Below are positions 1 to 10,883 of a DNA stretch of 64,000 nucleotides, piece after piece. The notes beneath the pieces are model-generated. The model was not told the origin of the DNA. It worked only from the letters and a program-made list of their open reading frames with translations, and ran no database searches. The position numbers and the translations under genes are program-made. Source of the stretch: Moniliella sp. 'wahieum' (Eukaryota; Basidiomycota; Moniliellomycetes; Moniliellales; Moniliellaceae); assembly GCA_003971905.1 (NCBI GenBank), contig RSEE01000044.1:1-64000 (forward strand), written 5' to 3'. The number at the start of each line of letters is the position of its first letter. The first letter of the stretch is position 1.

Positions 1-12
1 TAACCCTAACCC
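1..12. repeat. Terminal telomeric repeat, two TAACCC units
   Basis: The window opens with two exact copies of TAACCC, the C-strand form of the TTAGGG telomere repeat used by many fungi. Two units are few, but their position at base 1 makes chance unlikely. The repeat is followed with no subtelomeric spacer by the open frame of FAR11. I infer that this is the trimmed end of a chromosome or contig. The rest of the array is either absent or removed by assembly. Confidence 0.7.
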
Positions 13-2513
13 GCTCCCATCGGTACGGGAACGCCAGCGCCCACTCCGCCTCCCTCGCCACCACCTAAGAACAAACAAAAGTTCCAGACCGATCAGCGGC
101 GTCCCTTTGTCTTTCCTTTTACGGCGTCGGTACAGGCTGGGAGGACAGTTCCGTATGCTGTGGACGAGGCAGCGGATCTCTACAAGCGCCACATGCACAT
201 TGCTACCGAGTTATGGCAGACGTGGCGCACGCGCGAGGAGGCGATTCAGGAAGAGCGCGGCGTCGGCGAAGACCAAGCTTGGATTCACTCATATCAGGTC
301 GCGTCAGGCCCGCATGCGCGGCACATGCACGAGCGTTTGGCTGAACATGGCGCCTACATGGCATCGCGCACTGAAGAGAAGCAGGAGAGTACGCAGACAA
401 GCGAAAGGCAGCACCCCCAACCTGGGTATGTCTGTGGTGTCCGTCTCCAGGGTCGCGGTGAACCCACGCTATCTCTTCTCACCCAACTCGAGGAGGAGCT
501 CTCGGCCGAGGCGAAACGTGTCGAGGCAGACCATTCACTGGCAGTTCTGGATTCGGACAAGTATGTGGAACTGCTCCATGTCCTTGGCCGGGTGCGAGCT
601 GATGTGCGCCGACTGGCACGGGTGGAACAGATCTATTGGTCTATGCAACCCCAGTTGCCTTCGGCTGTGATTGTGTTGCTCAAGCTTTTGCTCGCCACCG
701 TCACAGCACAAGGCAACCCGCAGACCAGCTCGCCGCATGAGCGAGCGATGCAGTCGGGCATGACAGCCGAGGAAGCACCACTTCCCACTCTGGAGGATGT
801 GGACGTAGCCCGGCACCGCGAGATCACAGCTAAGGCCATTGCTGCGATTTTGTTGTGGCTCCTCAAGTGGTTCAAGGCATCGCACGCGATCAAGTTCCAT
901 TACCTGTCCCTCCTCCTGACCGATTCCAACTGTCTCTTGCTGATTCTCAAGATGTTCTCTTCGCACGAGGTGGCACAGTCTGTCTGCACTATCAACGAGG
1001 CGCCACTCTTTAACTTTTTCGAGTACTGCGCTACTTTTTGTGGTCCGAACGGTCGCATGCTCCAGCCCGAAGACTCTATTGTCAAGCAGCCTTTCCGCCC
1101 GGGAGGATATGTCCCTCCTCCCCGGGAGAGGGAGAAGAAGGAGAAGGAGTATACCAAGAGCCGGAGTATAGCTTCCGCAACTTGTTTGCTACCATTGCCT
1201 TTACTCGTATCCTGCAGAAGCTCACCAAACGACGTGTACACCGCATCCTCCTCCTCGTTCAGTACAAGTCATCCGCGATTCTTAAGCGGAGCCTACGTGT
1301 GTCGAATGGTGCCGTTCAGCGGTATGTTCTCAAGATCCTTCGGTCCCAAGTCCCATTTTGTGGTCGCAAGTGGCGCCAGAGCAACATGAAGGTCATCACT
1401 GCCATTTACCTTGCTCTCACCCCGAACCTGCGCAACGAGTGGCTTGCTGGCGCTGATGTCGACACGGATATTAATAATTCGGTCCCGCAGGAGCAATCGC
1501 TTCGCTCCCTGATCGGATTCTACAACGGCTTAAAGTCTCGGGTGGGAAGGAAGAACGGCACAGCCCTCTTGAAGAAGGGCAAGAGGGGGCCGAGGCCTAT
1601 GCAGCTGAAGGTGCACCTCCGCGGCGTACTTCCGGTGATCGTGCGGCTGCAGGTTCATTCTTTGGCTCGGAACTGTTGCCTCCGGTGCGGAGAAACGCAG
1701 AGCCAACGGCCGGCAGTCTGCGTTATATCCCCGACGATGTGGTGGAGGGTTATTTGGACAATTATGAGGATGTGCTTGGGGAAGTATTTGGCTTGCCCTC
1801 GACCGAGGAGGGGATGCACCGGAATGGCCCGGTTGAGTGGGGTTTGACCCCTCAAGCTGCTGAGGCTGCATGGGCCCGCCTGGGGGAGATCCTGGGCGAC
1901 GACCCACCCTTTAGCGATACCGAATCGGTCTCATCTGTCAGCCAGTCAGTGCCCCTCGCCAGCGATCCCCCTGAACTTCCTGCCACGGCGTCCGGGCCGG
2001 GATCGCCAGCAGGCATACCAGAGGATAACCCCGCTGTGGCGGGAGCGATGGAGCATGCCTTGGCCCCGCTCAAGGACGAGAATCGAAACGAGTGGGAGCA
2101 CCTTTCGCCTAAGGAGATGCGCTTCCTTTCCCACTCGGTTAACCCTCCTTGCTTCGCCTTCCTATACGCGCAGGAGGGTGTCCCGCGGGGCTGTTCCAGC
2201 CAGCCCAGGCACCAGCCCTGGCATCGGTGCCGCTGTTACTCTTGGCCCGCCGAACCCTGGCCAAAGTCCCGGTTGACGTTTGGTCCGTCTCCGCGCACGT
2301 TAGGAATCGGGTCCTCTCCCTCCTCTCACCTCTCGCCTGCATCGCGCGTTGCGCCCGGTGCTCCCATTCAGTCTGGAGGAGCTGGAGCGGGAAGATGCGC
2401 TGGACTTGGGCGAGGCTGATACCGATGCCCAGGAGGACAATGGGTTTGTGCCGCCGTTGGCAACTCCCAAGGAAGGAGGGATCGATGAGGTGGAACATAT
2501 CTTTGGAGCGTAA
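13..2513 (+). CDS. FAR11: FAR11/STRIP-family STRIPAK subunit, 5'-truncated at the chromosome end
   Basis: Homologue of fungal Far11 and animal STRIP1/2, a scaffold subunit of the STRIPAK PP2A complex that controls cell-cycle arrest, fusion and TORC2 signalling. The open frame starts right after the telomeric repeat without an ATG. By visible residue 19 it shows the family block KNKQKFQTDQ, then the N1221 domain (motifs LYKRHMHIATELWQTWRTRE and YVELLHVLGRVRADVRRL). The DUF3402 part follows (CGRKWRQSNMKVITAIYL near 1350-1420, then PQEQSLRSL). An acidic Ser/Pro-rich tail ends at TAA 2511-2513. The frame changes near 1150, 1540, 2160 and 2340. The true start and perhaps a few dozen residues are missing to the left, so this copy is a 5' partial. 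Its C-terminal quarter is assigned by continuity rather than by recognised motifs. Confidence 0.85.
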
Positions 2514-3859
2514 CTGGCTTTTCCCTAAGGGGTAAGCCAAAACGCTCTCTCTTTCCATGTCCTGGTTCGTCTCTCCCACTAAACCCCACCTTTTCATCCA
2601 ATCCCATGACTCGTTTCTGTCCATTCGATCGTAGCCACAGGGTCCTGGTAGCGGGGGGGGAGAGGTATTAGGTTTTTGTCCAAACCTCTCCTGCACACCC
2701 AACAGCCTCCCGCCCCGCTGGTGAGCCTACAAGCGTCGACCTTTCGTTTTTTTGTAAGAGCGCATGGTGCATGGCCTATAACTTGATCCGCGTTGAAACG
2801 CGAAAGGAGCGAAGACCAGAACAGGCGAGGCACCGAGGAGTCCAACGAGCGCTGGGAGCTGCCATAATGCATAAGTCCTGTTGCCATAACCGCGGACTAG
2901 TGAGATTGAGAAGGCGAGATACTACTTGGCCACGTTCAGTGGCGTTCCTGGCATGAGCGCGAGGGCCACCGGTTTCTTGTACTTGAGTTGGACCAGTTCA
3001 GTATTCTCCCTGGCCCTCTGGGGGTGAGATCCATACCCTGGGGCTCCAAGTGTTACAACAGAGCAGTGGTCCCTGTAGGACTAGTAGGATAAACTAAGAA
3101 AAGCCATTAGCGCTTGTTACCGTCGATAGTACTAAATGCATTGGAGCCAATGAAAGCGCTATTTTTTTTCGCAACCGGCGCTCGTTTCAAAGCTAGTTGA
3201 ACCAGTTCGGTGTCTTCCCTAGCCCGTCGGACCCGAAGAAGAGAGGGAGGTCGCCGCAGCCAGTGACCAAACGTTCTCTAAACTGTGGCCGCACTGCGAG
3301 ATTGTTCCGTCGATGGTCACTTAGCAGTCGTGCTTTCGCTCGCAGCCTCCAGTTTGCCTTTGGCCTTGCCCGTATGCTCGTACGGACCTGTGCGGAGGAT
3401 CCAGTTGATGGAGAGGGTCACCAGGCTTACTCGGCCACCTAAGTATACTTGGACCGCATTCGGCCTCTCTCATCCAGAGAGTATGTACAGCCCCCCTTTC
3501 GCCACGTCGTCTGATGCAGCTGGCCGATACGCAATGTACGCCAAGTAGGGGCTAGGTACCCATATTTCGGGTGCAGCCCGTCGGGACGCTCGCGGGAGCG
3601 TCCTTCCCTGCCTCGTCCCAACGTGCTCCGCGTGTGCGCCGACAGCAGCAGCGTAAATGGCCTGGAATGGCCAACGCGCTACGGCCAAGCGGAGACGCGG
3701 TGCTTACGTATACACCGCATGGTGTGCTCAGACAGTGATACCGGCTGGCAGCACGGGGGCAGTGCTGGGGGCGGCAGCGGAGCTGTGCTGAACAAACGCA
3801 ACGCCGCTCGCGTCTCGATTGCCGCGTCGCCACCACCACGTGCCGTCTTCCTCCGCGCC
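2514..3859. other. Gene-free interval between FAR11 and the PP4 subunit
   Basis: No convincing gene. Frames are short and none shows a family motif. Two diverged 34-base stretches at 2988-3021 and 3197-3230 match at about 25 positions. The right end (3745-3763) carries a 19-base string that is repeated upstream of PMA1 (see 11928-11946). Confidence 0.5.
3745..3763 (+). promoter_or_regulatory. Candidate upstream element shared with the PMA1 5' region
   Basis: A 19-base string (CTGGCAGCACGGGGGCAGT) lies about 97 bases before the PP4 subunit ATG. The identical string occurs at 11928-11946, about 270 bases before the PMA1 ATG, in the same orientation relative to the gene. Similarity continues a few bases further with one indel (GCTGG against TGCTGG). 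A regulatory role is inference only. Confidence 0.3.
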
Positions 3860-5818
3860 ATGGCTGCCTTGTCGCCCGCGTCGCCCGCGGCGCCGTCAGC
3901 CGCGCTCCCGGCGCCCCGCGTGCCTGAATGCTTTGTGTGGGACGACGCGTTCTGGGGCCACATATCCCACGTCGCCGAGGCGGACCCCGGCGCAGAGTAC
4001 TACCTCACCGCAATCCCTTGGCCTCGTCTGTGTGCTGCGCTCAAGTTCCAGCTCCACGCCATCCTCTTCGACCTGCCTGCTCCCCAGCCCCCGAAGGAGG
4101 CGCTGCAGAGCGACTATCCGTCTCTCTACCCACCCAACGCTGCTGTAGGCACCGCCGCCACCACCGCCACTGCCACCGAGCTCCCCCGCAGGCCAGCCGA
4201 GTGGCCTCTCCGTCTCGGAGGGCACTCTCCCTCGTGGACGCGGGTTTCCATCCCGCCCTCTCCCCACCTTGCACACCGCCCTCGCCACCCGCCCTGAATA
4301 CCGCCGCTACTTTCCTCCCTATCCCTCCGACCCTCCCGTTCCCGAAAAGGAGCCGTCCCCCCAGTCTGCTCCAGAGGTTGCCGCCTCCGCCGCCCTGGCC
4401 CTTCAAAATCGCTTCACTGTCTCCGTCCCGCGGCGCGAGGAGGAGCCACAAACCCTCGATCCGCAAGAAACAGTGCGAAAACCTCCTTCTGTTTTGGAGA
4501 TGGCGAGGGACCAAGGTTTGGACGTACGCCCGGGCGACCTGGACCGTTTCTACCCTGCACCGCTTCTACCGCCCCCGGGCAACAACGCGTCTTGGGGCCG
4601 CACCTTCAACCCAGATGAAGTAAGCGGAGAATATGGACTGCTCTGCGATATGCTGGACGAGTTCTTGGGGGAAGAAGACCCCCTGCCTCCGTTTACAATC
4701 CAGAGGTTGTGCGAGTTGGTGCTCGAACCTCAGCGGTGGTACACCTCACTCCCTAAGTACGTGTATGCCGTCAAGCGTACTCTCGCCGTCTCGCGCAGAG
4801 GGGCCTTTCCGGCCCCCGAGGCGGAAGATTCCGAGGCAAAAGAGGTGCACGGGGAAGTGCCAAGGGAGGAACGGGGCGTTGAGGAGGCACTGGATATTGC
4901 GCACCCAGAACCTGAGCCGCCTCTGCGTGCCATGAGCCTCCCCCCGGTGGTCTGGGCTCCCCCCACCCCAAACGCCTTCGCACACTCTCCAATGCGTCCG
5001 CCGTGCCATGGCATCGACCCAAAACACAGGAGCCGCTCTGGGTACCGATCCCTTTCCTCCGCACCTCGTCTGAGGAGGACGCCCCGCCGCCACCATCGGA
5101 GGACGAGACCGCGACTACGGCACCCGTGGGCCTCAAGCGCACCTTGGAGGAGGAAGAAAGCAGCCCCCCCAAGCGGGCTAGAGTTGACACGCCCCTTGCC
5201 TGGACCCCCACCTCCAACACCGGGATCCGAGATGGCGACCTGGGTGTGCCTCCCGGCCAGGTCGATGAGGTGGACGACCTGGATGCGCATACCCGTGCTC
5301 AGGCCAAGGGGCTGCAAGCCCGCCCCGCTCCGGCGGTCCCTCTCTTAGCAGATCCGGGTCATGAGCAACCTTCTCTAGCCCCAACTTTGCAGGTTGAGGG
5401 GAGCAACGACCTGACGCTGGCCGAACCTAGACCTGAAAGTTCGGCCATGATTGAGTCAGCCAACGAGAAGGTGGGAGAACCCTCCGAAGGTTCCCGTGAG
5501 GTGGAAGCATCCCATGAGGTGGAGCAGGTCTCCACTGACATCAAGTCTGACGACCCGCACAGGACGCCTACACAGCCGGAAACCGAGGGAGCCCCTCCCA
5601 CGGAAACTTTGGAAGGTCGTGTGTCTGTAGCGAATCCGACTCTGGATGAAGCTGCCTCCCAGGAATCCCAGCCTCCTCCTAAGGAGGATCCGGTACGGAA
5701 AGGCTTGGTTTCCACTTCTCCCAACGAGGAATGTGTGAAGGAGGAACCCAGTTCTGCGCCCGACGCTGACTCTAGCACGGGACAGCCCGCGCCCGGGTCG
5801 GCATCGGCGACTGATTAA
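3860..5818 (+). CDS. PSY4: Serine/threonine protein phosphatase 4 regulatory subunit 2 (PPP4R2/Psy4-like)
   Basis: Regulatory subunit 2 of protein phosphatase 4, which in yeast and animals helps dephosphorylate gamma-H2AX and Rad53 after DNA damage. The family core is clear at about 4680-4795: PPFTIQRLCELVLEPQRWY followed by LPKYVYAVKRTLAVS. The N-terminal part holds VWDDAFWGHISHV and IPWPRLCAALK, consistent with the PPP4R2 helical domain. The C-terminal half is acidic, Pro/Ser/Glu-rich and disordered, with a basic nuclear-localisation-like stretch (SSPPKRARVD, near 5160-5190). I chose the ATG at 3860 because it has a good context (gccATGgct) and starts the conserved part; an upstream in-frame ATG at 3720 is possible. 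The frame changes near 4225-4270 and again near 5005-5040. It ends at TAA 5816-5818. Confidence 0.8.
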
Positions 5819-6989
5819 CTTAGTTGGGTCCTATTGGCGTCCCTAATATATGACACGTCTCCTCTGCCGGTCTATCCAAGGGAGTACAGGAAACAGAGTA
5901 GATTGCAGGGGATAGACATAATGGGCAAGTTTAGGTCCAAAGCCGCATGCTTGTGGTCATTCCTCTTTGTGTGCCGTTTTGGTCTTGTTCTTGTTCTTGT
6001 TCTTGTTCCTGTTCTTGTTTCTCCACCATTCCTTCATCGTCTTCATCTGTCCTGGCTATAGTCTTCGCCCTCATCCTTATCCCGATCCACATTGGCCCGG
6101 CTAGCCTGACTGCGTAGTTTCTGCGCCACCATATAGGCCCCAATTCCTCCCTCAATAATCACTGCAGCATGCTGCTCGACCGCCTGTTGGGCCTGCGCCA
6201 CCATGCGGGCTTCCCCCATGCTTCGGTATCGATGTGGGGCGCATCGAATGAGAGCGGGAGAAGAACAAAAGCCCCGCGACTTTGGTCCCGGGGCCTGTGC
6301 CGCACTGTCGGCATTTTTCTGTGGCTATGGTAGATGACGCAGATGGCCCTGCTTGCCCGCCATGTAGGCCGGCTGCGGGGTCGAGTGGAGGCGCTTGTGC
6401 GGGCCCTTAGCTGCCGGGCATCCCCTTTAGCCCCGGTCCTTTCCCGCCCTGACTGTACGTGCTAGTAGTACCGAGAACTTGAAGCTCTGAATGGCATGAC
6501 CCTCATCCTCTCGCAACCCATATCCACCACCACGGTGTTCAAGGAGACCATGGCATGCGTCGTTTCAGCCTTGGTGCGGTGCAGCGTGTGCCGGTCCTTG
6601 ACCCCGTCGCAGCTGCGGAAGGCCAAGAGTACGCTGATGGGTCCGGTCCACAGCAACAGGTCGCGCAAGTCGAAATTGGGTTTTCCGTGCGGTTGTTAGA
6701 GCCCGCCGGGATGTACGCTGTGGTCAGAAAGAGGAGAAAATCTCACGACCTGCAACACGGACTCACACCGCAAAATCTTCTGCCGCAGAGAGAGATGGAC
6801 TCGAGTTCAGCTTGGCGAAGGAAACAGGTACGTTGATCACACATACGCGAACGTTTCTTCTAGGGGCTACCACTGCACTGCCTTTCTATCGTGCCACCCA
6901 TGCCAACACACATGCAAATAGCAGTAAGATTCTATGCAGAAAGAGCACATTGATGAGAGGTAATAACCCAATCAGAAAGGATCATGAGC
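5819..6989. other. Gap with a microsatellite and unassigned minus-strand frames
   Basis: No gene is secure here. On the minus strand, 6219-6043 encodes a 58-residue frame (MGEARMVAQAQQAVEQHAAV...), and 6668-6462 encodes a 68-residue frame with FDLRDLLLWTGPISVLLAF. They could be exons of one small minus-strand gene. I considered a HIG1/Rcf2-type mitochondrial protein because of the EARMVAQ string, but the membrane segments do not fit well. The pyrimidine-rich hexamer repeat at 5984-6020 sits at its 3' side. Confidence 0.3.
5984..6020. repeat. CTTGTT hexanucleotide microsatellite (short array)
   Basis: About six units of CTTGTT with one C substitution. It is the same hexamer as the roughly 200-bp array at 28477-28677, so this repeat type has arisen or spread at two places in the window. 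Confidence 0.9.
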
Positions 6990-8940
6990 TCAAGCAATCA
7001 GCTTCAGGTCCTTTTCTAACTGGGTCACCGCGATAGGGTGGTAGAACGCACGGGCCTCGTCGAAGGTGGAGCGTGCCAGGTCCTGGTCCAACTTGAACAG
7101 GGCACGGTAGATGGGGCGCGCAAACTTCATCCGCCCCTGGGTCTGGACCCACTTAGCTGCCTGTAGAGTAAACTCAGACTTTTCCTCCTCGAGTGCCACC
7201 TCGAAGAAACGAAGGAGGATCTCGCCATTGGTCTCTTACTCAATTCGTAGACCTCGTCCAGCTCTTTCACAATGGAGAGGGGGACCTGGGGGCCAGAGTG
7301 CAAGCGTTCGAGGAAGACCACGACCTGGTTGGCATTAAAGTCGGCCACATCACCCTTGACAAACTCCTCGTTTGCCTTCTTGCTTGAGCCCGCTGCAATG
7401 GCCCGCTGCCAGCGCTGCGCCAAGGCAAAGGCTTGCACAGCGAGGGTATCATCATAGTAAGGGGTCATGTCGATGGGCAGCTGCTCCCCTCACCATGCAG
7501 CCAGGCCTCCCACTCAACCGATTTGAGCTTACCCAAAATCTGGGGTTGGACTCAAAGTAGGTGAAAAGGTGGGTCTGCCACTCGGTGGGTGACGGAGCGG
7601 TCGAAGAAGGCCTTGAAATACGCCTTGACATAGGGAAGGAAGACGTCCAAACCGCCGACCAGGTGCTCAAGGTAGAGAAGCAGGTTGCTTCCCTTTTCAT
7701 ACGGGATGGAGCTAAAGGCATCATCGGGGTCCTCAAAGCCGTGGAAGACAGGCACCAGACGCTGGAAGCGAGGGTTGTTCCGGAACTCGGCCAGCGCATC
7801 CTGTAGCGCCTTGGCACCAATAATGTACGAGAAGCCGCGGGCAGCGCGGCCATCGGCGGAGTTGTATCCGCCATGCACTTCCTGGAGCACGAGGCGTTCG
7901 AGATACACGGTCCAGGACTCGTTGCACCAGAACGAGGGCCAATCGGCACAGGAAGTCAAATTGCCCGCCCACGAGTGCATCAGCTCGTGAGCCACAACGT
8001 CCGTCAGGCTCCGGGTGCCAGTGATGAGCGAAGGCGTAAGCGTGGTAAGGTTCGCGTTCTCCATCCCACCCATAGGGAAGGAGGGGGGCAGGATGACGCA
8101 GTCGTACCGGGTCCACGAGTAGGGGCTCACCAGCTTCTCTGCCGCAGTAAGGAACTTCTCCGCATCCGCTTCGAACTCCCACTGCGCCTTGTCCGCCAGT
8201 GGCGGTTCCGCGTACACCCCCGTGCGCGGGCCCAGGGTCCGGAAGGCAACGTGGCCCCCGAGAATGGCAATCAGGTAGGTGGGGATGGAGATCTTCTGCT
8301 CAAATGTGTACTCACGCACCTCGGACGAGGCGTTGAGTTCGGCCCCGTATTTGTGCCCGTGGGTAGGCAGGGCAGACATAAGCACCGGGATGTCCGACTT
8401 GACCGAGGAGGTGTAAGTCAACTTGTATGCCGGCGTGTCCTGGCACGGCAGGAGGGAGCGCCCATGGATCGCCTCGCACTGGGAATAGAGGAAAGGGGCA
8501 GTCTTGCCTGCAGTTTGATCTTTGGTCAGCCAGCCGAGAGCGGTGCACTTGTCGGTGGTCGAGTAGGTGATAGCCACCTGAGGAGTTGCACCCTTTTGCC
8601 ACGAGGCTCACGTGCAGCGCCGCGCCCAGCCGGCCCTTGCGCGAATCGATGGTAAAAGTAGCAGGCTTGCCGTCAACCTCGACCGACTCGATAGCCAGGT
8701 AGGAGGTGTCAAAAATAGCCTCGGTCACGCTGTCAGCAGTGACGAGCATGCTGTGGGTGACGGTGCCTTGATAAGCTGAGCAGACCAGTCGATGGACCAG
8801 GCAATGTGCGTGTGGCGTGTGCGGATGTCCTTGGGGTTGGAAAGAGTGTGCTTGTCCTCGCGCGGGAGAAAGGGGCCCGGGATAGCGTCGGGCGGCGGGG
8901 GGGTCCAGCCCTGGAGAGCAGAAGCAGGCACAGCGGACAT
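6990..8940 (-). CDS. LAP2: Leukotriene A4 hydrolase-type M1 aminopeptidase
   Basis: Zinc aminopeptidase of the M1 family, LTA4H/Lap2 subgroup, expected in cytosol or nucleus. The exopeptidase motif appears as PMGGMENANLTTLTPSLI. The zinc site is HELMHSWAGN (plus coordinates 7975-7989), and the third ligand is the Glu of WCNESWTVYLER. The family usually has HEISHSW and NEGWT, so this copy shows conservative variants. The C-terminal alpha-helical LTA4H domain is visible (QGRMKFARPIYRALFKLDQ, then FYHPIAVTQLEKDLK). The start at 8940 gives MSAVPASALQGW; the frame extends upstream, but only with low-complexity Pro/Ser residues. The frame changes near 8740, 8585, 7575, 7480 and 7210. No intron is needed. 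Its promoter region is shared with PMA1 across 3.3 kb. Confidence 0.88.
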
Positions 8941-9733
8941 GGCGCGTAGATGGGGGACGAGGGGGGCGGCGAGGGCGGAGGGAGGAGACGAGGCAGACCG
9001 AGAGGGCAGGCGGGCGCGGAGGCCAATGGGCAGCACGGGCGGGGCGGGAGGAAAGGTCGGGGGGCGGAGGAGGTGATGGAGGCAGGAAGGGGGGACAGAA
9101 GGCGGCGCATAACCCTTCTGGCGCTGGGACTGACTATCGCGGGTGGTCGAACATTCGGCCCACATGGTACCACAGCCATTGCGCCCTCCTGGCGCGTGGT
9201 GCGGGTGGCACGCGTACGTAAGCACCCCTGCGCCAGCTCGCGTCGCACGAGCAGGCCAGGCCGCAGGGCAGCCACGTGCACACCCATCCACGTTCAACTT
9301 TCAGCCCAGGCAAATGCCACATTTCAGTTTCCAGCCGGACGCGTGGCAGCCCTAGCACCCACATTCGTCTTCCCAAGTGCCATCCGCCACGGAGGCCCAA
9401 TTCCGTTTCGCCACTGGAGAGGTCGCAGTCACGTGCAATGTTCAACCTGATTAATGATTACGCGTTACGATTAGGCCTGCATGAACAAGGCCTTAAGGCT
9501 TAGGCCCCTATAAAAGCGCTAAGCGCGTACAACCTGTTTATTAGCGCGCGCGCGTTTAGCTCTCCTCCCATTCTTCTGACGGCAGGTTGGGCCGCAGATT
9601 CGACTGTGCATCCACGGTGCCCCAGTCTTACAACAATCGCTTTGGCTATATACCACCAGGCACCCGAAAAAGCGATTGGCTGCGGCGGGGCAAAAAGAGG
9701 CAGGCCCAGGGTCCAAGGAAGAAAAGGACGGGG

Positions 9734-9774
9734 CATGATGCATGATGTGCATGATGCATGATGCATGATATATG
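9734..9774. repeat. GATGCATGATG motif cluster
   Basis: Repeated CATGATG/ATGCATG units (about five) followed within 10 bases by ACCGGTGACC. The same unit recurs at 10944-10964, 10996-11008, 11249-11260, 23191-23214, 36271-36309 and 57373-57404, always in gene-free DNA. No known mobile element boundary is visible. Confidence 0.8.
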
Positions 9775-9928
9775 ACGCCTGACCGGTGACCTATGTACGT
9801 GGCCAGGGAGTTATACGGATCTTTCCAAAAGTGTGTGCTTGCCTCCTTCTTTTGGCGGCATCCGACGTTGTCGGCGAAGGGGCAGCTTACGAGCGCATTT
9901 TCAGGAATGCCAGCGAACCAATGCTGAA

Positions 9929-10018
9929 CGTTCAAGTTGAACGTTCAGTTGAACGTTGAACGTTGAACGTTGAACCCTTGAACCTTGAACCTTGAACCTT
10001 GAACCTTGAACCTTGAAC
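9929..10018. repeat. Heptamer tandem repeats (TTGAACG and CCTTGAA units)
   Basis: The left half has about four to five TTGAACG-type units. The right half (9977-10018) has six consecutive CTTGAAC units. The two units differ by one or two bases, which suggests one repeat field that has drifted and re-expanded. Confidence 0.85.
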
Positions 10019-10055
10019 CGTGAAGAGCTTGAAGGTGGAGAAGTGTTGAATCAAC

Positions 10056-10109
10056 GTTGACGTTGACGACGTTGAACGTGAAGTTGACGTTGACGACGTT
10101 GAACGTGAA
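10056..10109. repeat. Perfect 27-bp tandem duplication
   Basis: Bases 10056-10082 and 10083-10109 are identical 27-mers made of GTTGACG and GTTGAACG sub-units. A partial third copy follows to about 10137. The unit is built from the same heptamer family as 9929-10018. Confidence 0.9.
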
Positions 10110-10842
10110 GTTGACGTTGAACCAACGTTGAATCAACGCATGAACCATTGCATGCATGAGCTCGATGAGATCGATGAACGACGAGATCAATGATCAATTG
10201 AACACCACGTATCACACATCCATTCAATCCTCGCCTGGTCTATCCTTGATCGTGATCGTTATCAGGGTGCAGGGGAGAGTGGTCAGTTTGAGACCCGCCA
10301 TCGGGAAAATAGAGTGCTGCCCCTTTGCTGCGTGGGACGGGGTGCAGTCTCTGCAGGAACAGAGGTGGAGGGGCGGAATGCGGCAGAGGGCGGCACAGAA
10401 GGCTGCAGAGCTGCACCGTCCGCAATGTGTATCAGGCCAATTAATAATTGGCCCTCCGTTCGGAGGACCGATTCGGACCAAACCCGCTCATGGACAAGTC
10501 GGGCAAGTCCGGGAAGTCCGGGCTAGCAGTACCGTATCTGCATGCGCACCCTGCCGCCCATCCTCTCCTTCCGGCCTTAGCGCTTAGCGAGCTCGCGCTC
10601 ATCTACAAATTCATAACGCAGACCCCTTTTACTTACGTAAAATTACACAAGCATGCCACCTGGCACGTTTCACCCGGCGCGTTCCAGGCGGGCGCAGCCA
10701 GGCGGATGCACATGGGTGATAAATTCCGCCCGAGGCGTAGTGGTGAATACTATTCCGCTCTCCACGTGGAACGGTGGACCGGTGGCTACGGTGGCGACGG
10801 GGGAGCGGTGGCTAAGGTGGCGAGCAAGCACAAAGCACACCA

Positions 10843-10883
10843 AGCTGGGGCGAAGCCCCAGCTGACCGGGCCGTAGGCCCGGT
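10843..10883. other. Two adjacent perfect hairpins
   Basis: The first stem is AGCTGGGGC/GCCCCAGCT (9 bp, GAA loop, 10843-10863). One base later comes ACCGGGCC/GGCCCGGT (8 bp, GTA loop, 10865-10883). Both are perfect and GC-rich. They are too short for a known RNA class and not next to a gene end. They could be a structured RNA element, a protein-binding site or a palindrome-prone repeat. Confidence 0.7.

Noticed and set aside
2988-3230. Two 34-base similar stretches (2988-3021 and 3197-3230)
   Set aside because: Only about 25 of 34 positions match, with no third copy or boundary. Too weak to call a repeat element.
6043-6668. Small HIG1/Rcf2-like mitochondrial gene on the minus strand
   Set aside because: Only a short EARMVAQ-type similarity. 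The hydrophobic segments expected for HIG1 proteins are not convincing.
9929-10137. CRISPR array
   Set aside because: The repeats are 7-27 bp, head to tail, without unique spacers, in a eukaryotic genome.
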